Shown piece after piece: positions 1 through 7,197 of a stretch of 17,482 bases of DNA (position 1 is its first letter; each line of letters opens with the position of its first letter). The position numbers and the translations under genes are program-made. Source of the DNA: Bacillota bacterium (GTDB lineage Bacteria > Bacillota > Clostridia > Lachnospirales > Lachnospiraceae); assembly GCA_023415655.1 (NCBI GenBank), contig JAEZKD010000141.1, positions 1 through 17,482 on the forward strand. Direction: 5' to 3'. A model generated the notes under the pieces. It saw nothing but the letters and a program-made list of their open reading frames with translations. It was not told the DNA's origin and searched no databases.

Positions 1-1107
1 GAAACGAGCCTTCTGGCATTCTTCACTTCCAAGATAAACAGCTAAAGCCTGAGCAGCTTCCATGTTTTCTGGAGCTGTATTGATGTTAACACCGATGTAT
101 TTGTAGTCAGCGAAGGATTTCATCTGGCTCTCTGTTCCATTCAATGTAATTGTAGGAAGTTTAGTTGCTGCATAGTTATCACCAAGAGCTTCTTTTACTT
201 TCTCAGCATTCCATGTACCAGAACACCAAGCACCTAATTTACCTTCTGCAAAAGCATTGATTGCATTTGCACCGTTGTCTGTTTCTTCAAGGAATTTCTT
301 ATTTGTAACTAAATCAACTAAATAGTTACCAACTGCTAAACCGTTCGCATCATTGAAGGTACATACAGAAGCGTCCTGTCCATCAGCTCCGAATAAAGAA
401 CAACCAGCTGCGAAGAAGAAGGATGCATTGTACCAACCGTTATCGATATCGAATGCGAAGTTGTAAGCTTCACCAAGATCTTTAGCCATCATAGTGTCTA
501 AGTTCTTAACTTCATCTTCAGTATATTTACTGGAATCATAGTACATAAACCATGAGTTTGGAGTAAATGGAACTGCATATAAGAAGTCATTAAATGTAGC
601 TGCTGTAATGGAACCAGCGGTAGCACCACCATTTGCTGCAATAACATCTTCTGCACCAACTGTGATAGGAGCTAAAATACCATTCTCAACCATGTATGCT
701 GTTTGGTCAGATGCAAACATGAATACGTCAGCACCAGCTGCAGCATCTTTGGACAATTCTGCTCTAGCATCGCTTTCTGGAATTGCGCCATATGTAAAAG
801 TAATATCCCATTCTGGGTGAGCTTGTGCAAACTGTTCACACATATAAGCTAATAAGCTATCGCCATAGCCTTCATATGCTGTTTGCTCTTCTTGAGGGCC
901 CCAAACCTTTAAATTAACTTTCTTTGCTTCTACTGGAGCTTCTGTTGCAGGAGCCTCTGTAGTAGGTGTTGTACTCTCATTCGTAGCTGGTGCTTCTGTA
1001 GCCTTTGCACCTGTTTCACTACTTTCTTTCTTTGTACCACATGCAGTCAAAGAAGCAACCATAGTGAGTGACAACAACAATGCTGTAATCTTGCTTGACT
1101 TTCTCAT
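1..1107 (-). CDS. ABC transporter sugar-binding lipoprotein (partial, C-terminus beyond window)
   Basis: This is the N-terminal 369 codons of an extracellular solute-binding protein of the MalE-like family 1 type; the reading frame is open to the left edge of the window. It would capture a sugar or oligosaccharide outside the membrane and pass it to ABC permeases, whose genes probably lie further left. The protein begins MRKSSKITALLLSL, a lipoprotein signal peptide with lipobox LTAC and lipid-carrying Cys23. A Thr/Pro/Glu/Ala-rich linker (about 28-62) follows, and the mature domain starts near VNLKVWGPQEEQ. The motifs WGPQEEQ, a GADVFMF segment and a VPFTPNSWFMYYD segment are typical of maltodextrin/oligosaccharide binders. 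The ATG at 1105-1107 has a strong GGGAGG ribosome site 4 bases upstream. The gene is divergent from a LacI-type regulator and has a palindromic operator at its promoter. The actual sugar cannot be told from the sequence. Confidence 0.93.
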   Translation of the reverse strand, partial: MRKSSKITALLLSLTMVASLTACGTKKESSETGAKATEAPATNESTTPTTEAPATEAPVEAKKVNLKVWGPQEEQTAYEGYGDSLLAYMCEQFAQAHPEWDITFTYGAIPESDARAELSKDAAAGADVFMFASDQTAYMVENGILAPITVGAEDVIAANGGATAGSITAATFNDFLYAVPFTPNSWFMYYDSSKYTEDEVKNLDTMMAKDLGEAYNFAFDIDNGWYNASFFFAAGCSLFGADGQDASVCTFNDANGLAVGNYLVDLVTNKKFLEETDNGANAINAFAEGKLGAWCSGTWNAEKVKEALGDNYAATKLPTITLNGTESQMKSFADYKYIGVNINTAPENMEAAQALAVYLGSEECQKARF

Positions 1108-1194
1108 TGTATAACCTCCCAATAATATGAATTTAGTAATTTCGTAACATCTTTTTTCATCCTCTCGAAATTACCAACCGAACAGGTTTTCGCA

Positions 1195-1208
1195 AGTTTT
1201 CGAAAACT
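1195..1208. promoter_or_regulatory. Perfect 14-base palindrome, probable LacI-family operator
   Basis: AGTTTTCGAAAACT is a perfect dyad with a central CG, the usual form of a LacI/GalR-family operator. It lies just downstream of the -10 of the sugar-binding protein promoter, where a bound repressor would block initiation. A third half-site, GTTTTCG, sits at 1186-1192. The neighbouring lacI-like gene is the obvious candidate for the binding protein, but this is inferred from position. Confidence 0.65.
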
Positions 1209-1216
1209 GTACCTTT

Positions 1217-1245
1217 ATTTTACACAATACTAACCAAGTTGTCAA
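1217..1245 (-). promoter_or_regulatory. Promoter of the sugar-binding protein gene
   Basis: On the minus strand a perfect -35 TTGACA (1240-1245) is followed by a 17-base spacer and -10 TAAAAT (1217-1222). Transcription would start near 1210, at the edge of the 14-base palindrome at 1195-1208, about 100 bases before the start codon. Confidence 0.8.
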
Positions 1246-1382
1246 TACCATAATTAAACTAATTTAGTAAAAATATATAAATCTATTGCCAAAATATGTC
1301 ATAAAACTATGCAACACCTATATTTTCTCAACAAATGCAAGGTTTTTCTGTCTATTTTTCATCACTATAATTTACAAATATA

Positions 1383-1390
1383 TTTCGAAA
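1383..1390. promoter_or_regulatory. TTTCGAAA box upstream of lacI-like promoter
   Basis: This 8-base palindrome shares its core with the 1195-1208 operator and ends one base before the -35 of the regulator promoter. It is a weaker candidate operator because the dyad is only 8 bases long. Confidence 0.45.
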
Positions 1391-1391
1391 C

Positions 1392-1420
1392 TTTACATCT
1401 CAAAATAAATAGGATATAAT
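1392..1420 (+). promoter_or_regulatory. Promoter of the LacI-family regulator gene
   Basis: -35 TTTACA (1392-1397), a 17-base spacer and consensus -10 TATAAT (1415-1420) predict a start near 1427, about 42 bases before the ATG. TTTCGAAA palindromes lie directly upstream of the -35 (1383-1390) and just past the start (1434-1441), which suggests autoregulation. Confidence 0.8.
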
Positions 1421-1433
1421 GGTAATAGATTTA

Positions 1434-1441
1434 TTTCGAAA
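1434..1441. promoter_or_regulatory. TTTCGAAA box downstream of lacI-like promoter
   Basis: This is a second copy of the 8-base palindrome, about 7-14 bases past the predicted transcription start of the regulator. A repressor bound here would act as an autoregulatory block. The dyad is short, so the call rests on the repeated core and the position. Confidence 0.45.
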
Positions 1442-1468
1442 ATTCACTCTAGGAGTTCGGAGGATGTT

Positions 1469-2461
1469 ATGGCAACAATTAAAGATATTGCATCAAAATT
1501 AGGAGTTTCAATCAGCACCGTAAGTAAAGGCTTGCATGGTGCTAGCGATATTAGCGAAGAAATGCGCCAGCAAGTTCTTGATACAGCAATATCACTTGGA
1601 TATATCGTAAAGGATCGTAAAACAAGTGAACGGCATAAAGTTTGCATTATGGTTGAAAATATGGACTATGCTAATATCAATCAATTCGGATACGAATTAA
1701 TTACTGGCTTTCGTCTCATGGCTCAGGAACAACAATTTCAAGTAGATATCATTCCGATGGATGTATATACTCAGACAATGCAATCCTATGATATCTATAT
1801 GAAACAAAATGATTATAGTGGAGCCTTCTTTTTAGGATTTGAGATGACCGATTCGTACTTAAAACAATTGACTCACACCTCCATTCCTACCGTATTATTT
1901 GATAATTATGTTTTGAACAAGCATGTTGCATATATAGGAACTGACAACAATTTGGGAACCAAATCTCTCATTGAGCATCTCTATCAAAATGGCCATCGCA
2001 AAATTGCTATTTTGAATGGTTCTGAAAATAGTTATATCTCAAATATGCGTTACAATACGATTTTAAAAGAACTCAATGCCGTTGGTATCGAAGTGAATAA
2101 AAGCTTAATCGGTAATGGAGTAAGCTTTTTACCTGAAACCATCGCTTCTTATATCCCACAATTTGTGAAGCAAGGAGCTACAGCAATTGTATGTGCCAGT
2201 GATTTGATTGCTGCTGCTGCGATGAATGAAATTCATAAGATGGGCCTAAGAGTACCTGATGATATCAGTGTTACTGGATTTGACGATCTTCCAATTGCAA
2301 AATATCTAGCACCGCCATTAACCACAATTCGTCAAGAACGCTTCACACTTGGTAAAACTGCATTTACCCTGTTATCCCAATTAATTAGTGGTACTCCAGT
2401 GAGTACTCTACTGTATCATTCTGAACTTGTGATTCGTGAATCTGTAGCTAACATAAACTAA
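1469..2461 (+). CDS. LacI-family transcriptional regulator
   Basis: A 330-residue protein of normal length for the LacI/GalR family. Residues 2-46 form the DNA-binding helix-turn-helix (IKDIASKLGVSISTVSKGL, ending in SLGY), with Lys where many members have Arg after the VS of helix 2. The rest (about 60-328) is the periplasmic-binding-protein-like effector domain, with the family motifs GTDN near 155, GHRKIAIL near 173, a CASDLIA segment and VTGFDDLP near 268. It should bind a sugar and control the divergent ABC transporter gene. Its own promoter is flanked by TTTCGAAA boxes like the operator at that gene, so negative autoregulation is likely. The ATG has a GGAGG ribosome site at 1459-1463. 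Which sugar it senses is not visible. Confidence 0.95.
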   Translation: MATIKDIASKLGVSISTVSKGLHGASDISEEMRQQVLDTAISLGYIVKDRKTSERHKVCIMVENMDYANINQFGYELITGFRLMAQEQQFQVDIIPMDVYTQTMQSYDIYMKQNDYSGAFFLGFEMTDSYLKQLTHTSIPTVLFDNYVLNKHVAYIGTDNNLGTKSLIEHLYQNGHRKIAILNGSENSYISNMRYNTILKELNAVGIEVNKSLIGNGVSFLPETIASYIPQFVKQGATAIVCASDLIAAAAMNEIHKMGLRVPDDISVTGFDDLPIAKYLAPPLTTIRQERFTLGKTAFTLLSQLISGTPVSTLLYHSELVIRESVANIN

Positions 2462-2496
2462 TTAAAAAAGATGAAGAAATGATAAACCGGTCAACG

Positions 2497-2545
2497 AAAA
2501 ATGCACTCAACTTGTTACTATTTTAAACAAGTTGAGTGCATTTTT
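2497..2545. terminator. Bidirectional rho-independent terminator
   Basis: Perfect 20-base arms (2497-2516 and 2526-2545) enclose a 9-base loop. The stem has an A-run on its left and a T-run on its right, so it can end transcription from both strands. It lies between the convergent lacI-like gene and the SHOCT gene. Confidence 0.93.
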
Positions 2546-2549
2546 CTAT

Positions 2550-2915
2550 TTATAATCGTTTTAAAATTTCTTGTTTCTTTGCTGTATATTCAGCTTCTGT
2601 AATCAAACTCTTATCATAAAGTTCTTTTAAATGAACTAAGCGTTCTTCTACCTCTGATTTGGTATAGAAATTGCTCAAATCAATATCTTCAAGTTCATCC
2701 TCAATCTCAATTGTTTGAGTTGCAACTTTTTGTTTTGTGAATGCATTCATTCCCATTGTAACAGTTATTAAAAACGCGAAGATTGTCCAAACATAACCGA
2801 AAGCTCCTGCTCTCGGTATAACAACAAACAATCCAATGAGGCAAAAAATACATCCAGCGATAAATCCAATGGTTGACTGAAACTTCCCAGGTCTTATATG
2901 AACTAATCTGCTCAT
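2550..2915 (-). CDS. Small membrane protein with C-terminal SHOCT domain
   Basis: A 121-residue hypothetical protein. Two hydrophobic segments (about 14-34 and 40-60) make an N-terminal membrane hairpin. An acidic stretch (EIEDELEDIDLSNF, about 69-82) follows, then a C-terminal SHOCT (short C-terminal) helical domain (about 87-119) with the typical L-KELYDKSLITEAEY-KK pattern. SHOCT domains probably mediate oligomerisation or protein contacts, and the function here is unknown. A start two codons upstream (2921) is possible, but there the GAGGG ribosome site directly abuts the ATG. The ATG at 2913-2915 has a proper 6-base spacing. The gene follows the MATE gene on the same strand but has its own promoter, so it may be an independent unit. 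Confidence 0.82.
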   Translation of the reverse strand: MSRLVHIRPGKFQSTIGFIAGCIFCLIGLFVVIPRAGAFGYVWTIFAFLITVTMGMNAFTKQKVATQTIEIEDELEDIDLSNFYTKSEVEERLVHLKELYDKSLITEAEYTAKKQEILKRL

Positions 2916-2953
2916 TGTCATCCCTCTTTTATGCTTATTTTTTCCATGATTTC

Positions 2954-2982
2954 ATTATATAGAACAATGGAGATAAAATCAA
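2954..2982 (-). promoter_or_regulatory. Promoter of the SHOCT protein gene
   Basis: On the minus strand -35 TTGATT (2977-2982), a 17-base spacer and consensus -10 TATAAT (2954-2959). It lies in the gap after the MATE gene, so the SHOCT gene need not depend on read-through. Confidence 0.75.
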
Positions 2983-3020
2983 GACCTTTCACAACCTTTG
3001 AGACGATTGCCCATCGTTCG

Positions 3021-4367
3021 TTATTCGACTGCGCCTTTATGATCCAGTTTGCGATAAATCAAAAAGAAAGCCGTTGCTGCCATTAAAAGAGCAGCGATAT
3101 CCGAGATTGCTTGAGAGTAGATAATACCATCTAACCCAAAGAGATAATTGGATAAGAATAGAACTGGAACAAATACAAGCCCTTGTCGACTGATCGTAAT
3201 AATTAATGACGGAATCGCTTTTCCCATCGCTTGAATTGTAAAGTTAAATACAAACAAGACACCAATGACTGGTCCTGCTAACATGGATGCTCTTAACATT
3301 GAGACACCAAGCTTTGTCACTTCTGGATTATCAATAAAGATGCGAATGATGGGCTTCGTTGCAATGAAATATACAATTGTAATGATGGTACCCATAATCA
3401 CCGTACACATCATGGAAAACTTCATAACTGCTTTCATTCGTTTGTAGTTTCTTGCACCATAGCAATAACCTACCAGCGGTTGAATACCCATAGCAATTCC
3501 AAGCTGCATAAGGATTAACAACATATTCGCTTTCATCGCAACACCCATAGCTGCAACTGGAAGTGTTCCATAATCCTTTAAGAAATTATTGAGCACGATG
3601 TTAGATGTACTCATAAGGATATTATTTAAAGAGGCTGGTATTCCGATTGCTAATACTCCACCGATAATACCTACAACCTTAAAATCCTTGAAGGAAATCG
3701 ATAAACTAGTGTTTCCTTTGACAAAGTAAAAGATATAATATATAACGGATGCAATGTTACCAATGATGGTTGCAAGTGCTGCACCAGTTACCCCCATATC
3801 CATCCATAAAATCATGATCGGATCTAAGATAATATTTAAAATGGTACCAATCATCATACCAATCATCGCAGTTTTGGAAGCACCTTCTCCACGAACGAGA
3901 TTACCAAACATCGTAGAGAGAATAACAAAAGGTGCACCATACGCAATCACGGTCAGGTAATCTCTTGCAAACTGCTCCGTATTTGCATCCGCTCCCATCA
4001 GCTTAAGAATTACATTCATTCCAAGTAGGAATGCAAACATCATAGCTACACTTGTAATAATACTACCATAAAAACAAAAGCTACTTACTTTTTTTACCTT
4101 TTCATGTTCTCCTTGTCCAAGCAAGCGCGAGATAAAAGAACTACCACCAATACCAAACATATTACCAAATGCCATTAGAATAAAGAAAACTGGCATTGTT
4201 AAGGATACTGCTGCAACCTGATTGGCATCGTTTGTTTGGCCAACGAAAAAGGTATCTGCCATATTATAAATTACTGTTACAAGCATACTAAGTACCGTTG
4301 GTATCGCAAGGGTAGCTACTGCTTTCGGTACTGGCATATGCTGAAATACATCTTGCTTTAATTTCAT
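3021..4367 (-). CDS. MATE family efflux transporter
   Basis: A 448-residue integral membrane protein of normal MATE length with about 12 hydrophobic segments in two homologous halves. The N-terminal pattern (MPVPKAVATLAIPTVLSMLV, then YNMADTFFVGQ) and the later GIGGSSFISRLLGQGE and AIGIPASLNN motifs are characteristic of the clostridial MepA/NorM-like branch. Such proteins export cationic drugs, dyes or metabolites using a Na+ or H+ gradient; the substrate cannot be predicted. The ATG has an excellent GGAGG ribosome site 7 bases upstream. It is the third gene of a likely operon after the PARG-like and GNAT genes, with a 52-base gap to the GNAT gene and no terminator between them. Confidence 0.95.
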   Translation of the reverse strand: MKLKQDVFQHMPVPKAVATLAIPTVLSMLVTVIYNMADTFFVGQTNDANQVAAVSLTMPVFFILMAFGNMFGIGGSSFISRLLGQGEHEKVKKVSSFCFYGSIITSVAMMFAFLLGMNVILKLMGADANTEQFARDYLTVIAYGAPFVILSTMFGNLVRGEGASKTAMIGMMIGTILNIILDPIMILWMDMGVTGAALATIIGNIASVIYYIFYFVKGNTSLSISFKDFKVVGIIGGVLAIGIPASLNNILMSTSNIVLNNFLKDYGTLPVAAMGVAMKANMLLILMQLGIAMGIQPLVGYCYGARNYKRMKAVMKFSMMCTVIMGTIITIVYFIATKPIIRIFIDNPEVTKLGVSMLRASMLAGPVIGVLFVFNFTIQAMGKAIPSLIITISRQGLVFVPVLFLSNYLFGLDGIIYSQAISDIAALLMAATAFFLIYRKLDHKGAVE

Positions 4368-4419
4368 TTTTTTCCTCCAAGTATCTTCTTATTACACTTT
4401 GCTCTTTCGTATGGTTTTC

Positions 4420-4935
4420 TTAATTAAAAAGTACCTTTTCGTAAGCGATTCGCTGTGCATTATTACGCTCAAGTAATATAACACCACAGTACTCATAACC
4501 ATACTTTACGCAAAGATGCTGCATTAACTGATTCTCACGATGGGTGTCAATTCGAATGCTTTGTTTTGCTTTCTTTCTACAAAGCTGCTCTGCCAAGAAA
4601 AACATTCGCAAAGAGACTCCTTTACCACGAAAATTTGATTTGAGAGCAGTACGATGTATGGTCCCATAATCACTACCCTCCAATTTCCATGCTCCATCAT
4701 AGATTGTGCTATAGCTTGGTTCTTCTCCAAGATTTACACTAATATATCCAACAACTTCCTCTTCTTCAACGAACACGAAACTTTCTCGCATTATGATATC
4801 TTCTACAATCTGCTCCTGTGTAGGAAATCCATCCTGCCATTGGTCAATCCCCTGCTCCTTCAGATATTGTCTAGCGTCTTCAATAACTTCCATAATTCCA
4901 GCTAAGTCACTTATTTCTGCTTTTCTCTCTAACAT
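4420..4935 (-). CDS. GNAT family N-acetyltransferase
   Basis: A 171-residue GNAT acetyltransferase. The N-terminus MLERKAEISDLAGIMEVIED is the usual first strand and helix, EEEEVVGYISV is the central strand, and SNFRGKGVSLRMFFLAEQL holds the acetyl-CoA pyrophosphate loop (RGKG). YGYEYCGVILLER near the C-terminus is also typical of the family. It would transfer an acetyl group to a small-molecule amine or a protein; the substrate is unknown. An in-frame ATG lies 9 codons upstream (4962), but only the ATG at 4933-4935 has a good AAAGGA ribosome site 7 bases away. It sits 36 bases after the PARG-like gene and 52 bases before the MATE gene. Pairing an acetyltransferase with an exporter would suit detoxification, but that is inference. 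Confidence 0.9.
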   Translation of the reverse strand: MLERKAEISDLAGIMEVIEDARQYLKEQGIDQWQDGFPTQEQIVEDIIMRESFVFVEEEEVVGYISVNLGEEPSYSTIYDGAWKLEGSDYGTIHRTALKSNFRGKGVSLRMFFLAEQLCRKKAKQSIRIDTHRENQLMQHLCVKYGYEYCGVILLERNNAQRIAYEKVLFN

Positions 4936-4971
4936 AGTATGTTCCTTTCTCTTGTCACTCATCAGTTGCGT

Positions 4972-6516
4972 TCAACGCTTCTTGTCTACATTCGTTTCTA
5001 TCATTTTTGGATGAAATGGTTCAAATTTTAAAGGGACTAAACCATTCACACGATGATAATGAATTAGCGTGATTTCTATTGCCACAACTTTATGTCCTGC
5101 TCTATCATATAACACATGAACAAAACCTTCAATATCAGTTTTTTGTATATAAAGTAAATTCATGAAAATTAAATACTGTAGATAGGAATTTACTACCTTT
5201 TGTTCCATTTTTTCGTTCGTATCTATCATTCCATCGCACAAAACCGTATTCCAAGCTCTTTGTGATTGTCTTTGTATATCATATCGCTTACAACTCAATC
5301 CGATTTCTTTATTATTTGTCAGTTCCTCCATCTGATTCATTCTTTCTAAATATGGTAATACAAATACAACCGAGGCATCATTTTGCGCTCCACCACGTAG
5401 TAATTCTGCCACAAAGGGAACTCCATCCTCAAGAATCCCTTGACTATAACCAATGGATTGCACTCCTGTCTTTGTTTTAACAGCATAATTACACTCAGGA
5501 AAAGGGTATTGTGCTTGCAAATATTTTTTTGCCTCTACCACTTGCTCGGATATCTCAAATGCTTTCACGGAACTTAATTTATCCTGCAAGGTGATTTGCT
5601 TTGGTTGCACGGGTTGCATCGACAGCTTCACTTCTGGTTCATGAAGAAAATAATGTTCCATCTGTTCTTGAAACGCTTGATGATTGGTATTCATCAATTG
5701 AGTCTCAAATACCTGTTGGTAATCTTTCGGTGCTGTATTCTCAATTGCAAAAACGATGTGTTCAAAATATTCTATGTATTGTTCCTCCCAAAGAACATCA
5801 CGAAAATACCTCGCTATCTGTTCTGGTTTATGTCCATATTCTTCACAGCCAAATGGTGTTAGAATCAGATTTCGATACATATTACGTGCAGCTACCATTA
5901 AAATCATACGTATTCTCATCTTCATAATCTGTTCCATTTCTGCCTTTTGAAAATTACTCGTATTCCCTTCTTTACAATCTACAGGTACGGCTGATAGGAT
6001 AGAAACCGGGTATGGGTGTCTTAATAGCTCCATATTATGATCTCGAATAACTGCGACTAAAGGTGATAGTAGCATATAATCGGAGTGTCGAAAACTCTTG
6101 TTATTTTCATTGTATAGGTAGACTTGAGTCGCCTTTTGGGAGCTTAAGCTACGGTAAAGACTAGTCGCCCTACATAACCTTGCTTCTTCTGTATCAATGT
6201 CTGTTAAGCACCCACCTCCTGGGATTAAAGCATTGGCAGTATTCAATATTAACGGCCGAAAATAGTCCTTTGCAATTTCATAAGACGCTCCCTGGCAGAT
6301 TGTGATATCATGTTCTTGTGGTGAATAAAAATGCTCCTTCATAAAACTATCCGTATCCTCAATCATATCCTTCAAATGATTTTGTGAATATACTTCAATT
6401 TTTTCAAAATCATAGACTCCAGTACTTAGATTTACATCAATTTTAGTATTCTCAATTTTATAATAACCTCGTCTCAAAATGTCTTGTGTTTCTTTTGCAA
6501 TTTTAAGTAAGTCCAA
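4972..6516 (-). CDS. Microbial-type PARG / TIGR02452 (DUF2263) protein with long C-terminal extension
   Basis: A 514-residue protein. Residues 1 to about 265 match the bacterial poly(ADP-ribose) glycohydrolase-like macrodomain family (DUF2263/TIGR02452): LNTANALIPGGGCL at 91-104, the acid pair E110-E111 in DTEEARLCRATSLY, a SAVPVD segment at 175-180 and TPFGCEEYGH at 220-229. In characterised members the signature is GGG plus QEE and the last Glu is catalytic. Here the Gln is Thr109 but both Glu residues remain, so removal of ADP-ribose is plausible. Family members are usually near 270 residues. The remaining 245 or so (270-514) form a second region I do not recognise, with IGYSQGILEDGVPFVAEL at 355-372. 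The start is TTG, with AGGAG 10 bases upstream and no in-frame ATG nearby. First gene of a likely operon with the GNAT and MATE genes. Confidence 0.85.
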   Translation of the reverse strand: MDLLKIAKETQDILRRGYYKIENTKIDVNLSTGVYDFEKIEVYSQNHLKDMIEDTDSFMKEHFYSPQEHDITICQGASYEIAKDYFRPLILNTANALIPGGGCLTDIDTEEARLCRATSLYRSLSSQKATQVYLYNENNKSFRHSDYMLLSPLVAVIRDHNMELLRHPYPVSILSAVPVDCKEGNTSNFQKAEMEQIMKMRIRMILMVAARNMYRNLILTPFGCEEYGHKPEQIARYFRDVLWEEQYIEYFEHIVFAIENTAPKDYQQVFETQLMNTNHQAFQEQMEHYFLHEPEVKLSMQPVQPKQITLQDKLSSVKAFEISEQVVEAKKYLQAQYPFPECNYAVKTKTGVQSIGYSQGILEDGVPFVAELLRGGAQNDASVVFVLPYLERMNQMEELTNNKEIGLSCKRYDIQRQSQRAWNTVLCDGMIDTNEKMEQKVVNSYLQYLIFMNLLYIQKTDIEGFVHVLYDRAGHKVVAIEITLIHYHRVNGLVPLKFEPFHPKMIETNVDKKR

Positions 6517-6639
6517 TGAATATTCACTCCTACATCAGCTTTATGCTTTATCATATGTCATAAGTGAAAAACAATTGCTTAATTCCTTGTGACATAAATC
6601 AAATCCATTGACTTATATATGTTTTTTCCCTTATTCCTC

Positions 6640-6653
6640 TTTCATGAATGAAA
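6640..6653. promoter_or_regulatory. Palindrome upstream of the DUF3892 gene
   Basis: TTTCAT-GA-ATGAAA is a 6+6 dyad 54 bases before the DUF3892 start codon. It could be an operator, but the region is very AT-rich, no good promoter can be placed against it, and it may be chance. Confidence 0.2.
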
Positions 6654-6706
6654 ATAATAAAATATTCAAATGATATGAAAGATTGAATGTTAGAAAGGAG
6701 ATTCTC

Positions 6707-7003
6707 ATGAATTCAGATCATGATAAACACTCACTACCAATGAGTGCACTTGATGATATCCCACAACCAAAGGAAGATGCGAAGAAAATCGTTGGCTTAG
6801 TCAAGGATAGCAGTACAGTAACAGGATATCAACTATCGGATGGGGTGATTGTATCCAAAGAAGAAGGAGTATCCATGGCGAAGTCTGGTGATATCAAGGG
6901 AGTTGGGGTCGCTCATCGCAATGGAACACAGTATCTAAAATCCTTACCAGATGGTACGGAGGATAATAATTTAAGCCATCTTCCTACGGTATCCAAAGAA
7001 TAA
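6707..7003 (+). CDS. DUF3892 domain-containing small protein
   Basis: A 98-residue soluble protein with no signal peptide or membrane segment. The first 25 residues are polar and probably flexible. Residues 27-95 form a DUF3892 domain: KKIVGLVKDSSTVTGYQLSDG, then VSKEEGVSMAKSGDIKGVGVA, RNGTQYLKSLPDG and a final NNLSHLP. The family is common in Firmicutes and has no known function. The frame stays open a little upstream (to 6683), but the ATG at 6707-6709 has an AAAGGAG ribosome site 6 bases before it, so that start is chosen. The gene is divergent from the PARG-like gene and followed by an imperfect hairpin. No convincing sigma-A promoter could be placed in the 190-base divergent gap. Confidence 0.85.
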   Translation: MNSDHDKHSLPMSALDDIPQPKEDAKKIVGLVKDSSTVTGYQLSDGVIVSKEEGVSMAKSGDIKGVGVAHRNGTQYLKSLPDGTEDNNLSHLPTVSKE

Positions 7004-7022
7004 GGTACTACACGTGATTCTT

Positions 7023-7067
7023 TTGCCTGCGACTTATTGTGGTTCGAACAATTTGATCGCAGGGCAA
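7023..7067. other. Imperfect hairpin after the DUF3892 gene
   Basis: TTGCCTGCGA (7023-7032) pairs with TCGCAGGGCAA (7057-7067, one bulged G). An inner ATTGT/ACAAT stem (7036-7040 and 7048-7052) encloses GGTTCGA. It starts 20 bases after the DUF3892 stop codon. It could act as a transcript end or mRNA stabiliser, but there is no following T-run, so it is not called a terminator. Confidence 0.4.
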
Positions 7068-7176
7068 GTAGTTAGGTTATTTCTGCCTTTGGCGAATTAT
7101 AAGAGAATAACTCGTACCAATTTATTTTACACATTCTATTCTGTATGATACGATACTATTATCTTGTAACATTATT

Positions 7177-7193
7177 CCTCCCTTATTTGGAGG
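7177..7193 (+). promoter_or_regulatory. Short hairpin masking the ribosome site of the BIG_2 gene
   Basis: CCTCC (7177-7181) is the exact complement of the ribosome-binding GGAGG (7189-7193), with a 7-base loop between them. In the mRNA this 5-pair GC-rich stem could sequester the Shine-Dalgarno just before the ATG at 7198. Confidence 0.35.
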
Positions 7194-7197
7194 TCTT

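Noticed and set aside
608..820. 70-codon open frame on the plus strand
   Set aside because: It is antisense to the sugar-binding protein gene, whose own translation is continuous and clearly homologous to its family.
1186..1210. Catabolite-responsive element (CcpA cre site)
   Set aside because: The dyad has the central CG but not the TG...CA flanks of the usual cre pattern; a site for the local LacI-type regulator fits better.
3003..3017. Hairpin ACGAT-TGCCC-ATCGT after the MATE gene as a terminator
   Set aside because: The stem has only five pairs and no T-run follows on the minus strand.
5601..5927. 108-codon open frame on the plus strand
   Set aside because: It is antisense to the PARG-like gene, overlaps other shadow frames, and has no plausible start signal.
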